NCBI RefSeq assembly: GCF_033439725.1
Contig: NW_026944387.1
Span: forward strand, 558,001 to 622,000
DNA: 64,000 nt
Reading direction: 5' to 3'
Origin: Neurospora tetraspora
Taxonomy: Eukaryota > Ascomycota > Sordariomycetes > Sordariales > Sordariaceae
The first letter of the stretch is position 1, and each line of letters starts with the position of its first letter. The notes under the pieces are model-generated. The model ran no database searches. It saw only the letters and a list, made by a program, of their open reading frames with translations, and was not told where the DNA came from. Positions 9,301 to 19,980 of the stretch are shown here, piece by piece. The position numbers and the translations under genes were made by a program.

Positions 9301-9600
9301 ACCCACCCATTGCTACAACCCTCATTGCCTTCCAGCCTGGCACGCAACCGATTCAAATGCTTGAAATGGTGGTCATCTGGCCATGAAACCGCCGAGGTCA
9401 TGATTGCCAACTCATCAATTTCCATCACCGGTGAGTCCTTCGCGTCCCCTCCCGCATAGCGCCATCTACCACAGAATCAAGCGACCCGGACTTTAACCCC
9501 AGATCCAGCAGGTGCTTCCAAACAGCCCATTACGGCGGAGGCTGACCGATACCTCCTACACTCTGGCCTACGAGCTGCTCTCCCGAACCGACGGCGTTGA
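9301..9600 (+). CDS. possible two-exon coding fragment, start not found
   Basis: A frame open from 9268 contains RNRFKCLKWWSSGHETAEVM and reaches a donor GTGAGT at 9431. A matching acceptor (TCCAG, ending 9508, with TTAACC upstream) restores the same frame, giving AGASKQPITAEADRYLLHSG and a stop at 9598-9600. The in-frame join across a canonical intron of 78 bp is the only evidence. No ATG is available in exon 1, so an upstream exon would be needed. No family is recognised. Confidence 0.25.
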
Positions 9601-11520
9601 AGAGCCGATGCGATTGCGCAAATCCAAGAATCACTCCACGTCGAATGAATCTCCGTCAATCATACCCCGTCACCGCTCACCCGCGCCGCATTTCCCTCCC
9701 CGCATTTCCCTCCCCGCGCCCAATTACCGCCGGGCTAAGCGCATCGTGACTCTCTGATCTGGCAACGTCCAAGGCAGGATAGTGACAGCCTACACTTGTT
9801 CCCGCCCCAAGTTGTCTGCCTTGGCTTCCCAGTATGCAGAGACACACTTACGGAAACGTCAAAAGTGACGATAGCGGACAACTGGACAACTGGCGAGTCA
9901 TCCGACAGACCACATGCGCCGGCCCCCGTGGTTGGGCCCCAATAAGCCGGCCGAGGGGAACGGCCCATTCGATCGACCGTTCTTTCCCTTTTCCACTTTC
10001 TCCATCCAACATGCCCGCAGTCCGCAGACTCGGGTTGCGACATAGTCAGTACCTGTGACCAGTAGCCTCGTGGCGTTCGATTGGTACACACTGCGCCGTC
10101 ATCTTACCAACATCCGCGCTGCAAGTTGGATACGCCACGCAGATGCCGTCACTTACACATCTCAAGCCTTTACGGAAACGCCATGGAGATCCGATTCGAG
10201 CGCCAGGCCTAGGTCTTCTGCGTGGCGCATGCCGTGCGATCCCCCAAGACGCCCTTCTCACATTGTGATAATGTTGAGATACGAGTGCGTGATTCCCGGG
10301 GTAAACAAGCTTTTTGCCCCGGTGCGGGTTGTGCTTGGTGAAGCTTGACCGATATGCTCGGTGGGATATCGTGCCCACATCACGGTGCTTCTTACTCGTG
10401 AGTATCGCTCACTCTGGGTTGAGACGTTCGTTGTACATGATTGCGCACTCAGATCAGCTGGAGGTCATTCGTCATGTTGTGTTTATGAAATTGCAGCTTG
10501 TCATATTTCGGATCGTCTGCCAGTTCATTCGGCCCTTGCAAGTGCTAAGTGCTTTCTGTTGGTCAAACACGCGTTGAAGACGTGCGGGTAAGTATACTCG
10601 GCTGTACCTGATGGACGAATGTCGTGAATATGAACAATCTAATCGTCTTTGATAGCCATGATCCTTTGCTACTGGCCTCTTTGCGGGATTCCTAGGTCCA
10701 TTAACCCGACGCGTTATCGTACATTCGGGCCTTTTGCAACACCACTGCTGTTGTCTTGGCGCAGAGGGAGATGTCGGGACCGAGAAGTTGCGAGTATCGA
10801 GCTTCAACGAGCAAGGCCTACAGGGGTTTCTCGGCGTCAACTTACCCATGGGCGCGAGTCGGCCTGCGCAAGCAAGCCTTGTATGGGAAAGCGGGTAAAT
10901 GGATGTGACGCGGCCGCCCACGTGGGCGACCGGGAATTGATAGAACGGTGTTTTGGTGTTTCACGGTAGTTTAGATATAATCTCTGGGCGATCAAATGAT
11001 TTCAATACCGGGAGTCCGTTGAGCAGTTCTTACCCGTTGGATGTAAACAAACAGAACACATCGCCCTCACCTTAGCAGGAGAAGAGAAAGGGGTTCACCG
11101 TGAACTGTGGTCTGTGCGCTCAAGGTGAGCTTGTGAAAAGCGCCAAGGCTGCCCCACCTTTCGTGGAAGTCGAAGTCTGTCATCAGTCTTGACCACAACT
11201 GTTGACAGAGAAAGCATTCTACTACTCCTGGAAAATGTATTGAGTCGTCGCGAGACCTGATAGGGACTCACATTCAATTTCCATTCGAAACTTCCATGTT
11301 TTTTATGTCCCCAAAGCTCTTCCGCGCTGCGAAAGCCGTGGAAGGACAGAGTTCTCGCCACTAGTGGTCCGAGCGTCTCCAGCGGCGATTGCATCTCCAT
11401 TCAGCTTCATCCAATTTGGTCCATGATTGATTATGATTCATAATCACCCATAGCTCTTTCCAACGCCGGCCGCCATTGATTCTCATCCCGCCTTCTCGAT
11501 TGTAATAAAACTGTCGATTG
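9601..11520. other. intergenic, no supported gene
   Basis: ORFs are short. An apparent in-frame splice at 10588-10658 is recorded under rejected items. A small AT-richer stretch at 11400-11460 precedes the leader of the CHY gene. Confidence 0.4.
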
Positions 11521-11678
11521 ACACAAGTCCTTCTTTCTCAGCCACACAACTTTTCAGTGCTTTCACCATCTTCTAGGCGCAGACGGGCCGGCATCACAAT
11601 CTCTCACTCAAACCTCACCATTCTCTCGCCTTCACCATACACACACCTTCAACTTCGGATCCCTGCCCAGAAGTGAAG
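11521..11678 (+). promoter_or_regulatory. CT-rich 5' leader of the CHY zinc-finger gene
   Basis: The 150 bases before the ATG are pyrimidine- and CA-rich (CTTCTTTCTCAG, CTTTCACCATCTTC, CTCTCACTC, CACACACC), a typical ascomycete transcription-start and leader composition. No clear TATA box lies in the expected place. Confidence 0.45.
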
Positions 11679-13820
11679 ATGATTCCCATCCGTCCCAAAC
11701 CCGACGGCAACAAATCCGATGACAGCGGCTCTCCACCCCGCCGCGACAAACAAGCCGTCCAAGCCCCCTCCCCTTCCCGCATCGCCAGCAAACCCGTCCC
11801 CGAGCGCCAGCTCCGCTCCCCGCGCGAGTACCAAATCGACCAACTCAAGCGGCGCTTCTCACCCAAGGAGACCACCGACTCCAGCACAGGCGAGACCTCC
11901 CTGCTCTTCTCCCTCAAACCCTCGGACCCGGATTTCCCGTACGATTTGGAGAAGCTGGAATGCGATCTGAGGATCCCCGAAGAGTATCCCAAGCAGCCGG
12001 CGAGACTGCTGGTGAGGAATAAAGATATCCCGCGCGGGTTTGCGGTGAATATTGAGCGCGGGTGGGATCGATTGGTGGAGGAGAGGAAGGGGAAGGGCTT
12101 GAAGGGCGGAACGACGTTGTTGGCGGTTATGAATGCGTTAGATCGTGGGCTGGAAGGGTTTCTGGCGGAGGAGAAGAAGGAGACGGTTAAGATTACTGTG
12201 TTTAAGGATTCAAGGCACTTGGAGGGTGAGCCGAGCGGGGTGGTTGGGAAGGAGGTAATTAAGGAGGTACCAAAGCCGCCGGTAGAGCAACCGAAGCCGA
12301 GGCCCTATATCCCGCTGGAGGTCTTCACGAGAGATCAGATCGCCGAAGCCAAGGCCAGGAGAGCGCAGGAGGTGCGCCAGCTGGAGGCCAGGATGAGCAG
12401 ATTGCCGCTTTATCACAAGTCGAGCGACGGGGTGATTTACACGTTGCCGCTGGATCCGAAGAGGAGGAGCAGTTTGCCGCCGGGTCTGCAGAGTGTGCAT
12501 TCGGTGCAGCTGGTCATTCCGCTGCTGTACCCGCTGCAGCCGTTGAGGGTGTTGTTGAATGATGTCGATGCCAACGAGGCCGAGGCGGTGGAGGAGCTGT
12601 TTACGCAGAAGGCGGTGGAGCAGAAGCAGATGAGTCTGACGAGCCATTTGAATTATTTGGCGACCAATTTACATGCTTTGGCGAAGCAGGCGGCGCAGCA
12701 GAAGTTGCAGGAGATGAAAGCTGCTGCTGCTCTAGAAGAGGAGGAGGGGAGGAAGAAGGCGGCGGATGAAGAGGCCAAGGAGGCAGAACATGTAGCTTCG
12801 GCGGTAGTTGGAGAAAGGGGACATGTACATGTCATTCCCAGACCTCTGGAATGGACGCTCGTCAACGCCGGTGGCTCTTCCGAATCAGAATCCGAAACCG
12901 ACTCCGACGACGACTACGAGTTTGTCGACGGTGAAGGCAACACCTCCGCCCTAACACCCGGCACCACCCTCCCCACCGCCACCGCCGAGCGCGGCACCGC
13001 CATCTCCTTCCCCTCCATCGAGCTACACGGCATCGAGCTCCTCCAAGTACCCCTGCTCTCGCTCTCCGTCAAATGCAACCGGTGCAAAACCCTCAACGAC
13101 ATGACCTCGCTCAAATCCGACGTCGAAAAGCTTGCCTCATGCAAAAAATGCGCCACCTCCTTCACCGTCCGCTTCCGCGCCGAGCTCGTCCACGCCAACT
13201 CCACGCGCGCCGGCTTCATCGATCTCTCCGGTTGCACCATAGCCGACATGCTCCCCTCCTCCTTCATCCCCACCTGCGGCCGGTGTTCCACGCCCTACCC
13301 TTCCCCGGGCTTCGTCTCGGTGAGGGGCGAAACAACCACCAACGTGTGCAGGGAATGCCACGCGCGCTTCACCTTCAAAATCCCCGACGTCAAATTCCTC
13401 ACCTACAGCACCTCCTCTTCTTCTTCCTTACCCCCCACCCAGGGCCCCAAGCGCAGAGACCAAAAGTTAGGTCTCCACGCCGGCGAGCCGCTCCCCGACA
13501 AGGGCGCCTGCGCGCACTACAAGCGGTCGTACCGGTGGTTCAGGTTCAGCTGCTGTAATAAGGTGTATCCGTGCGACAAGTGTCATCAGCAAGCGGAAGA
13601 TCATGTGGATGAGTGGGCGAACAGGATGATTTGCGGGTGGTGCTCGCGGGAGCAGAATTATCGGGTGGAGAACTGTGCGTTTTGCGGGAGGAGCGTGGTG
13701 AGGAAGCGGACGGGCGGGTTTTGGGAGGGCGGGAAGGGGACGAGGGATAAGGTTTTGATGAGGAGGGGTGATAGGAGGAAGTATAGGAATAAGAAGGATG
13801 GTAACAAAGTCAACAAATAA
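11679..13820 (+). CDS. CHY zinc-finger protein with RWD-like N-terminus, 713 aa
   Basis: Single exon, ATG 11679 to TAA 13818-13820. A GTG six bases upstream is in frame but the ATG is preferred. Residues 1-40 are basic and low in complexity. About 45-175 look like an RWD-type fold (LEKLECDLRIPEEYPKQPA). About 200-330 repeat a related, more diverged segment. 345-375 is a Glu/Ala/Lys helix, and 405-415 is acidic. Two CxxC pairs follow (C466/C469 with C488/C491; C533/C536 with C557/C560), each looking like a zinc ribbon. The C-terminal CHY finger (about 611-670) begins CAHY and continues with CDKCH, H642, CGWC and CAFC, so the expected Cys/His ligands are present. A basic tail ends the protein. 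CHY fingers bind zinc; the small relatives Hot13 (yeast mitochondria) and Pirh2 (ubiquitin ligase) act in redox and ubiquitin pathways, but no RING is present here and the role is unknown. Base composition alternates sharply along the exon. Confidence 0.93.
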   Translation: MIPIRPKPDGNKSDDSGSPPRRDKQAVQAPSPSRIASKPVPERQLRSPREYQIDQLKRRFSPKETTDSSTGETSLLFSLKPSDPDFPYDLEKLECDLRIPEEYPKQPARLLVRNKDIPRGFAVNIERGWDRLVEERKGKGLKGGTTLLAVMNALDRGLEGFLAEEKKETVKITVFKDSRHLEGEPSGVVGKEVIKEVPKPPVEQPKPRPYIPLEVFTRDQIAEAKARRAQEVRQLEARMSRLPLYHKSSDGVIYTLPLDPKRRSSLPPGLQSVHSVQLVIPLLYPLQPLRVLLNDVDANEAEAVEELFTQKAVEQKQMSLTSHLNYLATNLHALAKQAAQQKLQEMKAAAALEEEEGRKKAADEEAKEAEHVASAVVGERGHVHVIPRPLEWTLVNAGGSSESESETDSDDDYEFVDGEGNTSALTPGTTLPTATAERGTAISFPSIELHGIELLQVPLLSLSVKCNRCKTLNDMTSLKSDVEKLASCKKCATSFTVRFRAELVHANSTRAGFIDLSGCTIADMLPSSFIPTCGRCSTPYPSPGFVSVRGETTTNVCRECHARFTFKIPDVKFLTYSTSSSSSLPPTQGPKRRDQKLGLHAGEPLPDKGACAHYKRSYRWFRFSCCNKVYPCDKCHQQAEDHVDEWANRMICGWCSREQNYRVENCAFCGRSVVRKRTGGFWEGGKGTRDKVLMRRGDRRKYRNKKDGNKVNK

Positions 13821-16800
13821 AGGCAGCGCAAGGATATAGGGGATGGTATGGGGTTTCTCTGGTGTTGTTGCGTTCATATCACTAGCATGGCATAGCATGT
13901 TTACGGCGTTGGTCATGACGCGTTATCAAAATACCTTACTGTTTAACTCCAAAATCATGCTCTCCGAGCTGATCGAATTGTAGGTATTGACATTCGCTAC
14001 CAAAGAAGCCTTCTCTACGTTTACGTCTTGTAGGCACAATTCCCGATATAAAATCCAAGTCCGATCCATGTAAGGCATCACCGATATGCGAATCTCCCAA
14101 TGGTCTGGTAGCGAGAAGTATGCTTCTACATGATGCGATGTACGCAATGACCGAAGCCACAAGTTAGACCGCATGGCCCTTACAGCACGCAAGGTACGAC
14201 CATTCAGTCCAATGGCCTTTGTTTACTTCCGCATTGCTTCACGCATTTATTTCCACGTTGGCATTAACCGCGTAGCCGTGGTTGAACTTGAAATAGGCGC
14301 GGCAATAGCACAACAGCAAACACCTAGACGCGGCCGTAAATCCAGACCGGTGTGTCCCCTTCCAGTCCCTTTTCAGTCGTCCTCGTGATGCTCACTGCCT
14401 GCATGCCTACCCTGCCTATGCCTGCCGATGGGATGTTTGCGCCAGTGCGCCCAGTTGAATCCCCAAAGGGTGTGATCTCACAGTGTCTCAGGATTGCTGA
14501 GTTGTTCAATATTTCGAGGCTTTAAGGGCCTGAAGGGTCATGTTTCGGGCATAGTGTGGGGGTGATGAGGTGACGGACGGGTGACGAGCCTCACAGTAGC
14601 CGCGGCTCACGGATAGTCCATGGGTGACCCGCGGGTGGTTTACAACTGATCGGGGTGGTGGAGGGATAAATAATCATAGGTGGGGGATGTTGGGTAGGGG
14701 GGTGGTGTTGTGTATGGTTTGTATGGTTTGGTATTGAAATGGTGGTGTGGTGGTGTGGTGGGGGGCAGAAATGGTGGCTTGAGGGTGGTCATGGGATGTG
14801 GGAAAATGGCGAAATGGCATAAACAGGGAAGAAATTGATGGGAAATTGAAGGAAAATAGGAAAGGAAAACGGGGAATGTAATGCCAAAAGGGCATGTGAA
14901 TTTTGTGATTGGAGGAGAGGAGGAAAGGACCAGGAAAGAATTAGAGGCAAAAAAAAAGAAAAAAGAAAATGGAAATGAAAATGGAAAAGAAGAAGAAAAG
15001 AAATAAGTTAATAACAATTAGGCTGAACTGTTGACAGATACTGGCTGCAAGCCTGCCTGTGCTGTCGTGGGAGGTGTTTTTGCTTTTCCCCAGTGCCCCT
15101 GGTTTTCGTTCATCCTGTCGTGCCGTGGTGTTCAACACTGACTCGTTCCTTTGGCGCGTTTGCCAACGCGCCCGATTTTGAAACTCTGACGAGTATTCAT
15201 ATCCAACAATACTTTGTCGAAAAATACATTGAGCTTCTTCCACGTCGAAATCTCAAGTTCTCAACCGTTTGTCCATCGTGGCAATGTTTGTCCCCAAATA
15301 TCCGTAGAGGTACCTAATTTATCACATCCCCTGACAAGATGTCAGTTGACCACCAAAACCGGGCTAGGATGCCCTGACAGGTCATCAAAGCCAAGATTTC
15401 CGGGGGAGCCGGGGAACTGAAACCCCTGGCTTCCGGGGCCGTTTGGGGCGCTCATGCCCGCTGGCTGAAATGTGGGGGTTTGTTTGACGCCGACCCCCGC
15501 CCCGGCTGCCCCGGCCGGGGCCCGAACGGCCAGGGACACGGAGGTTCGGAGGTTGTGATATTGCTCTCATTCCTTTTGGGGCGTAGAGGATGAAATGGGA
15601 AAGCGAACAAGAGAAACGGAGAGATGACATGGGGTTTGTTTCTTACCGGACACTGTTGGGATGCCTACCTACTTGCAGTTCTATTGTCACTTGTCACCTA
15701 TAGAAAACTGTATCAGCGGTTCCAAGGGAAAATAACAATTGCTTCAAATTCGATCAACACCCCCAATTACCCTCTCTAGAACCCGGCGACTACTTGTCAC
15801 CGTTCCCAGCAGATACATGATACATATACGAACCTGCAAGTTATGCCTATTATGGCTCTCTTTCCACAAGACGGCAGTGATCTCCCAATCTCATCAAGCA
15901 CGTGCATGCCTTCCATTCCGGTTTCCAGGAGCCCAGGTGCCATAAAACTTCAACCAAAAAGGGAGAGATCGTCAGTCCAAAGAACCATGATTGGCAGCCT
16001 CACATACAGTACGTATCAATGATGGGAATCTGACGTCGAGCGTAAGATCGAGACTTTCTCGATGATACGCAGTACCTGTTGGAATAGCCTCACCTTGCAA
16101 GATTGACGATGTCGAATTCCTTGGTGTAACCTCAACTCCAATCGTCTCCGCAGAGCGCAGACACGCCTTGCGCGCTTAATGGCGTCAATTATGGAGCTGA
16201 TTTTCCGCTGCAGTGGTACAGGTAACAGGCAAAAACAAGGTGAAGCTATTCCCATGCATTAGTACCGAGGACTATCGTTGTTTCCGTTGCTTCCCCGGAG
16301 TTGGTGTTGGTACGCTGTGACTTCGGTGAGACACACAGACGTATCACCAATAGAACAGAACAGAAGCAGTTTGTGCCAAGGCAAAAGAAACCCCAGATCC
16401 AGAAAATAAAGACATTGGAAACATTGGAAACGTTGGGAAAGGAAACGCGGCTCCGGCCCGCAATGCCAGGCTGTCGGGGACGGTTGTGTAACATTGAAAC
16501 TTTGATGTGGGGAGAATCGCATTGACGATCAATGCTCACTAACCCCGTGAACACTTTGTCCGTGGGTTTAACTCGTTCGTTATAGTATTGTTCCTGAAGA
16601 AGACGTGCGATGAACCGGAGGTCAGTGCAGACAATGGAAATCCGGGGAAGACCAGAGAACGGTGTCGGCTGAAATCATAGTTTCCAATGCTAGACATGCT
16701 AGAGTTTAAACGACGGGCCGAATACCCCAAGGCATTGGGGAGCTAGCACCGGTAGGCGATATGTCAACGGCCTGTCCGAGGGCATGTTCCTGGTGATGTC

Positions 16801-17092
16801 TCACCAAAGCACTTCCACAGACGTTTTGGAAAGATTCCATCCAGGTGACCACCGCATCTAATTTGGACGATATCCGGATCGGGAGCCAGAGAACGCCGAA
16901 CAAGGGACCTGGTAGAGGCCGATGCTCATTTCGGTGTCGTCGCTGGGACGAACCTGGAATCCGTTTTGGTGGTTTGGGCACAGTACGTCACTGGCCCGGT
17001 CATCTGAGGTGGGCCTGTCCAGCGCCATGGTACCTGGAATGGTTGTTAGTTGTGGGGACAGGAAACGCTGCTGGGAACGTTGACCAGTCAGT
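13821..17092. other. intergenic, no supported gene; one strongly strand-skewed tract
   Basis: 14640-15010 is extremely poor in C on the + strand (runs such as GGTGGTGTGGTGGTGTGG, then GAAAAAGAAAA-type purines). On the minus strand this would resemble a CT-rich leader followed by a 73-codon ATG ORF (14895-14674) of low complexity, which I do not call. 15390-15540 is GC-rich with short inverted repeats. Nothing else is recognised. Confidence 0.45.
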
Positions 17093-17258
17093 TGTGATAT
17101 TACTGATAATAATCGATATGGGTTCAATGTGGTTTGATTGTGTGTATGTGTGTAAGACTGGCTCTGCAGACTTGAAGCTCTGATATCTGGGTAAAAATCC
17201 TGCATATCCCAGTCCAGCTGGGCACGTGCACGCCCAGTGGATCCCCTGGCCTCTGACA
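17093..17258 (-). mobile_element. solo copia-type LTR, 166 bp, with TCAGT target duplication
   Basis: This is the reverse complement of the terminal repeats at 47930-48095 and 56278-56443, and has exactly the same length (166 bp). It has TGTCAG...ATCACA ends, and a perfect 5-bp duplication TCAGT flanks it (17088-17092 and 17259-17263). Unlike the full element it shows only a few transition differences. It presumably arose by recombination between the two LTRs of an element inserted here. Confidence 0.93.
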
Positions 17259-17263
17259 TCAGT

Positions 17264-19500
17264 TGGATATAATGGAAGAAAATAAAATCAGATAAAATCA
17301 GAAAATCAACTAAAAATGGGGAAAGTAGATGCAAGTAGTTGGAGGCTCCGCTGTTACCCATGTGCATCCTTCCCCAGGTCAGCGGTAGGGATCGGCGACG
17401 ATGCGCGGAATTGGGTCCCCTGATTGAATTTGGGATCGAGATTGATGTCATTTGTTCAGTGGAATTCCTGCGCGCCAGGCTACACAAGTAATTCCCTCTA
17501 CAGCGTACCTGAACCGTGCCAGCGAAACAGTTTTCTGTAGCTTCGGCGCTCCTCACTTCAACCTCCAGCTCCTCCCACTTCCCGTCCCGCCTGACAACAA
17601 CCACATCAAACACCGAACCAATGCAAAAGCTTACACCTATCTTCCCGCGCTGAAAATCCTGCCTCATCCGAGGTCAAAATCAACGGACAGAACCCTTTTC
17701 GGATGCCATCTCGATCCGCTCAAGACAATTGACGACATCAAAGCAGTCCCGTGGCATCCGCCCGGCCGCTGGCTGCCCCTCCATCATCATGACCGTCCCG
17801 AGTCCAAGCCCAACCATCCTCGACACTTCCATCGAACCTAACTTCCTACCGTACCGTACCGTAAACTACTACCGAATAACCGAGCCAGTCCAACAAGAAA
17901 AAACCATGATAACCGAACACTTTTGAGCCTCCTCGTTTCTCCCATGATCCTAGCCTTGGATACAAAAAAGTGGGATTGTCTCGGGTGACTGGGTGATTGG
18001 GGATGGATCGTGGATTTACCCCGCAGTTTTGTTAACATCCAAGGACGACACATTCAAGAACCAAGGACCAAGACAAAAAGAGCCGCCAAAGTTGTCAGAC
18101 AAAGACAAGACAAGACAAGCAACAGAACTGGGCCAAGTTCCCAACCTCTGACGTCGATGTGCCCATCGCGAGCCCTCCATGATTAGGTGATCCGGAGGAT
18201 GGGATCTGGGATCTAGATTTCTTCCCCTGTGTAAGCTGTGTTAGCGAGGCACAATAACCGAGGCTGATCGGTTGAGCATCCAAGACCTGGCAAGCAATGC
18301 TTGCGTTGTCTCGGATTTAGTAACAGAAAAAGCTGAAAAGGGGGCGGCGTAAACAAGCGACTTGGCCTGGCGACCTAACAAGCTGGATCAAAGGCATCGG
18401 TCACATATACACAGTACATCGCTGATCGTTTCCTTCGCAGTCAAGAAACGTCGGTGCATTGAAATACATGTTTGGATATGCCATGCCGCCAGAGACAATA
18501 CGATTGAAAAAAAAAGACCCCATCTGCTGGAGATAGCTACCTAGGTAGAGGAGCATGTCTCACATCAACTTCGCGACCAGCGCTGTTGCTTGCCTTGTTG
18601 TTGTTGTTTTCGACAGACGGATGCCGCAGGGGCGGGGCTCTTTCTGCTCAGCTCCCTAATTGAAGGATGGCGCAGGTTTAATCGATTTCCCATCGCCATC
18701 TGTTTTCGTCTGTCACCTTGTTGTGCATTCGGTCCTGGGTTCTTCTATCGGCTCTCACGTTCAGAGAAGGACTCAAGCTATGTCAGCCTAGGTTGCCATG
18801 CGTTGGGAATATTTGTCTTGTTAGAATTTCGCAGCTCTCCTCCCGGTGAATATTACGAAGATGGTTGCCAGCAAGATCTAGCCTTGATAACTCGGGTGCT
18901 TTCTCGCCATAGCAGGCCGTAGACATCCGTATCTATCTGTTGTGCTGGGAGGGAGTGAGTGCTTCAATTCCGGAGGAGAAGGTTAAAATTAATGTAATAT
19001 AATATCTCTTCTATATCTTCTTTTAGCTTCTACCAGCTACTAGATTAGATGAGTGATAGGGTGGCCTCTGGTAGAGGATGATGATGTAGCAAACCTGTCA
19101 ACCCTTTGAGCGAGGTGCTTTGCTTGCTGGATTAAGATAGGCGAACGAAGCAATCACTTATGATGCTTTAGACTAATCCTATGGGAGGTCAAGATATGCG
19201 CATCCTTTGAGCGTTCGTTGCTTATGGAAAAAGGTTCAGATCTCCATACAGTGGCAGACACTCGGTAATTGTGTTAGTACATAAGGCTAGAACACGTTGA
19301 AAATTATGTTATTCCGTGTCCGGATACACCCAGAAGTTACAATGAGAAATATGTTTGATGAAGGGGAAACCAGAATATTAAAAAGGGGGTTGGGGGGGGG
19401 GGGGCCTGAAAGGAACTGTTAGAAGGCAATTATGTTGGAGAGAAGTACCTTATCAAGCTAGGGTTAGGGTATACGATCCCGACTGCCACCCCCTTGAACA
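17264..19500. other. intergenic, no supported gene
   Basis: TACCG repeats occur near 17850. A short AT-rich patch at about 18985-19050 may be a tiny RIP remnant. A run of 13 G lies at 19392-19404, and TAGGGTTAGGG lies at 19459-19469. ORFs are short and not convincing. Confidence 0.45.
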
Positions 19501-19515
19501 AGCTGATAGAATCAT

Positions 19516-19523
19516 TATAAATA
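19516..19523 (+). promoter_or_regulatory. TATA box
   Basis: TATAAATA lies 61 bases before the ATG of the ORF at 19585, in an AT-rich stretch. The spacing is plausible for a short leader. Confidence 0.4.
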
Positions 19524-19584
19524 TACAAGGCCGGTACCTTACCTATGTATCTATCAATTTACCTCCCACCGTAACGTCTTTTAC

Positions 19585-19980
19585 ATGGCTCTTACAAGCA
19601 ACGTACTATCGAAATACGTATCGGGACACATAGAGAAGACACCCCATCCCCGGCACGCCCCTCCACCGGCCCCTCCACCGGCGTCTACCGGCCCTCACGG
19701 CTCCCAACCCCGTGGAACCCCAGCTCCATTACCGACCTCCACCGACCAGGTCTGGCGATCACCGACGGGCCTTGGAGGCCGGCAATCGGACCGGACCGGA
19801 CCGGACCCCCCAGCCTATGGGGACCCAAACATAGACGTACTTTGCAAACCACCATCGGACACTAACGATCCGGCGATGACCGAAGGGAAGCGCGGCGTGG
19901 CCGTTACCGTGACCGTGATGTACCTACTCATCGCATCCCCCACGTATGTAGTATCTCTCGCGCATGCATCTCCGGGCTGA
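19585..19980 (+). CDS. hypothetical protein, 131 aa, Pro-rich with a C-terminal hydrophobic segment
   Basis: Complete ORF from ATG to TGA, preceded by a TATAAATA element. Residues 20-75 are Pro/Thr/Gly rich and partly encoded by short repeats (CCCCTCCACCGG twice, then CGGAC five times at about 19787-19808). Residues 97-125 are hydrophobic enough for one membrane helix (GVAVTVTVMYLLIASPTYVV). No homologue is recognised. The repeats and the GC-rich composition could keep such a frame open by chance, so this is tentative. Confidence 0.28.
   Translation: MALTSNVLSKYVSGHIEKTPHPRHAPPPAPPPASTGPHGSQPRGTPAPLPTSTDQVWRSPTGLGGRQSDRTGPDPPAYGDPNIDVLCKPPSDTNDPAMTEGKRGVAVTVTVMYLLIASPTYVVSLAHASPG

Noticed and set aside
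10361-10695. Apparent in-frame splice (donor GTAAGT at 10588, acceptor TAG ending 10658) joining two open frames
   Set aside because: There is no ATG, a stop lies just upstream, and there is no recognisable protein. One plausible splice pair is expected by chance.
16858-17667. 269-codon minus-strand open frame
   Set aside because: It runs through the solo LTR and unrelated flanks, so it cannot be a single conserved coding region.
19459-19469. TAGGGTTAGGG as evidence of a telomere or chromosome end
   Set aside because: Fewer than two repeat units and single-copy flanks on both sides; not a telomere.
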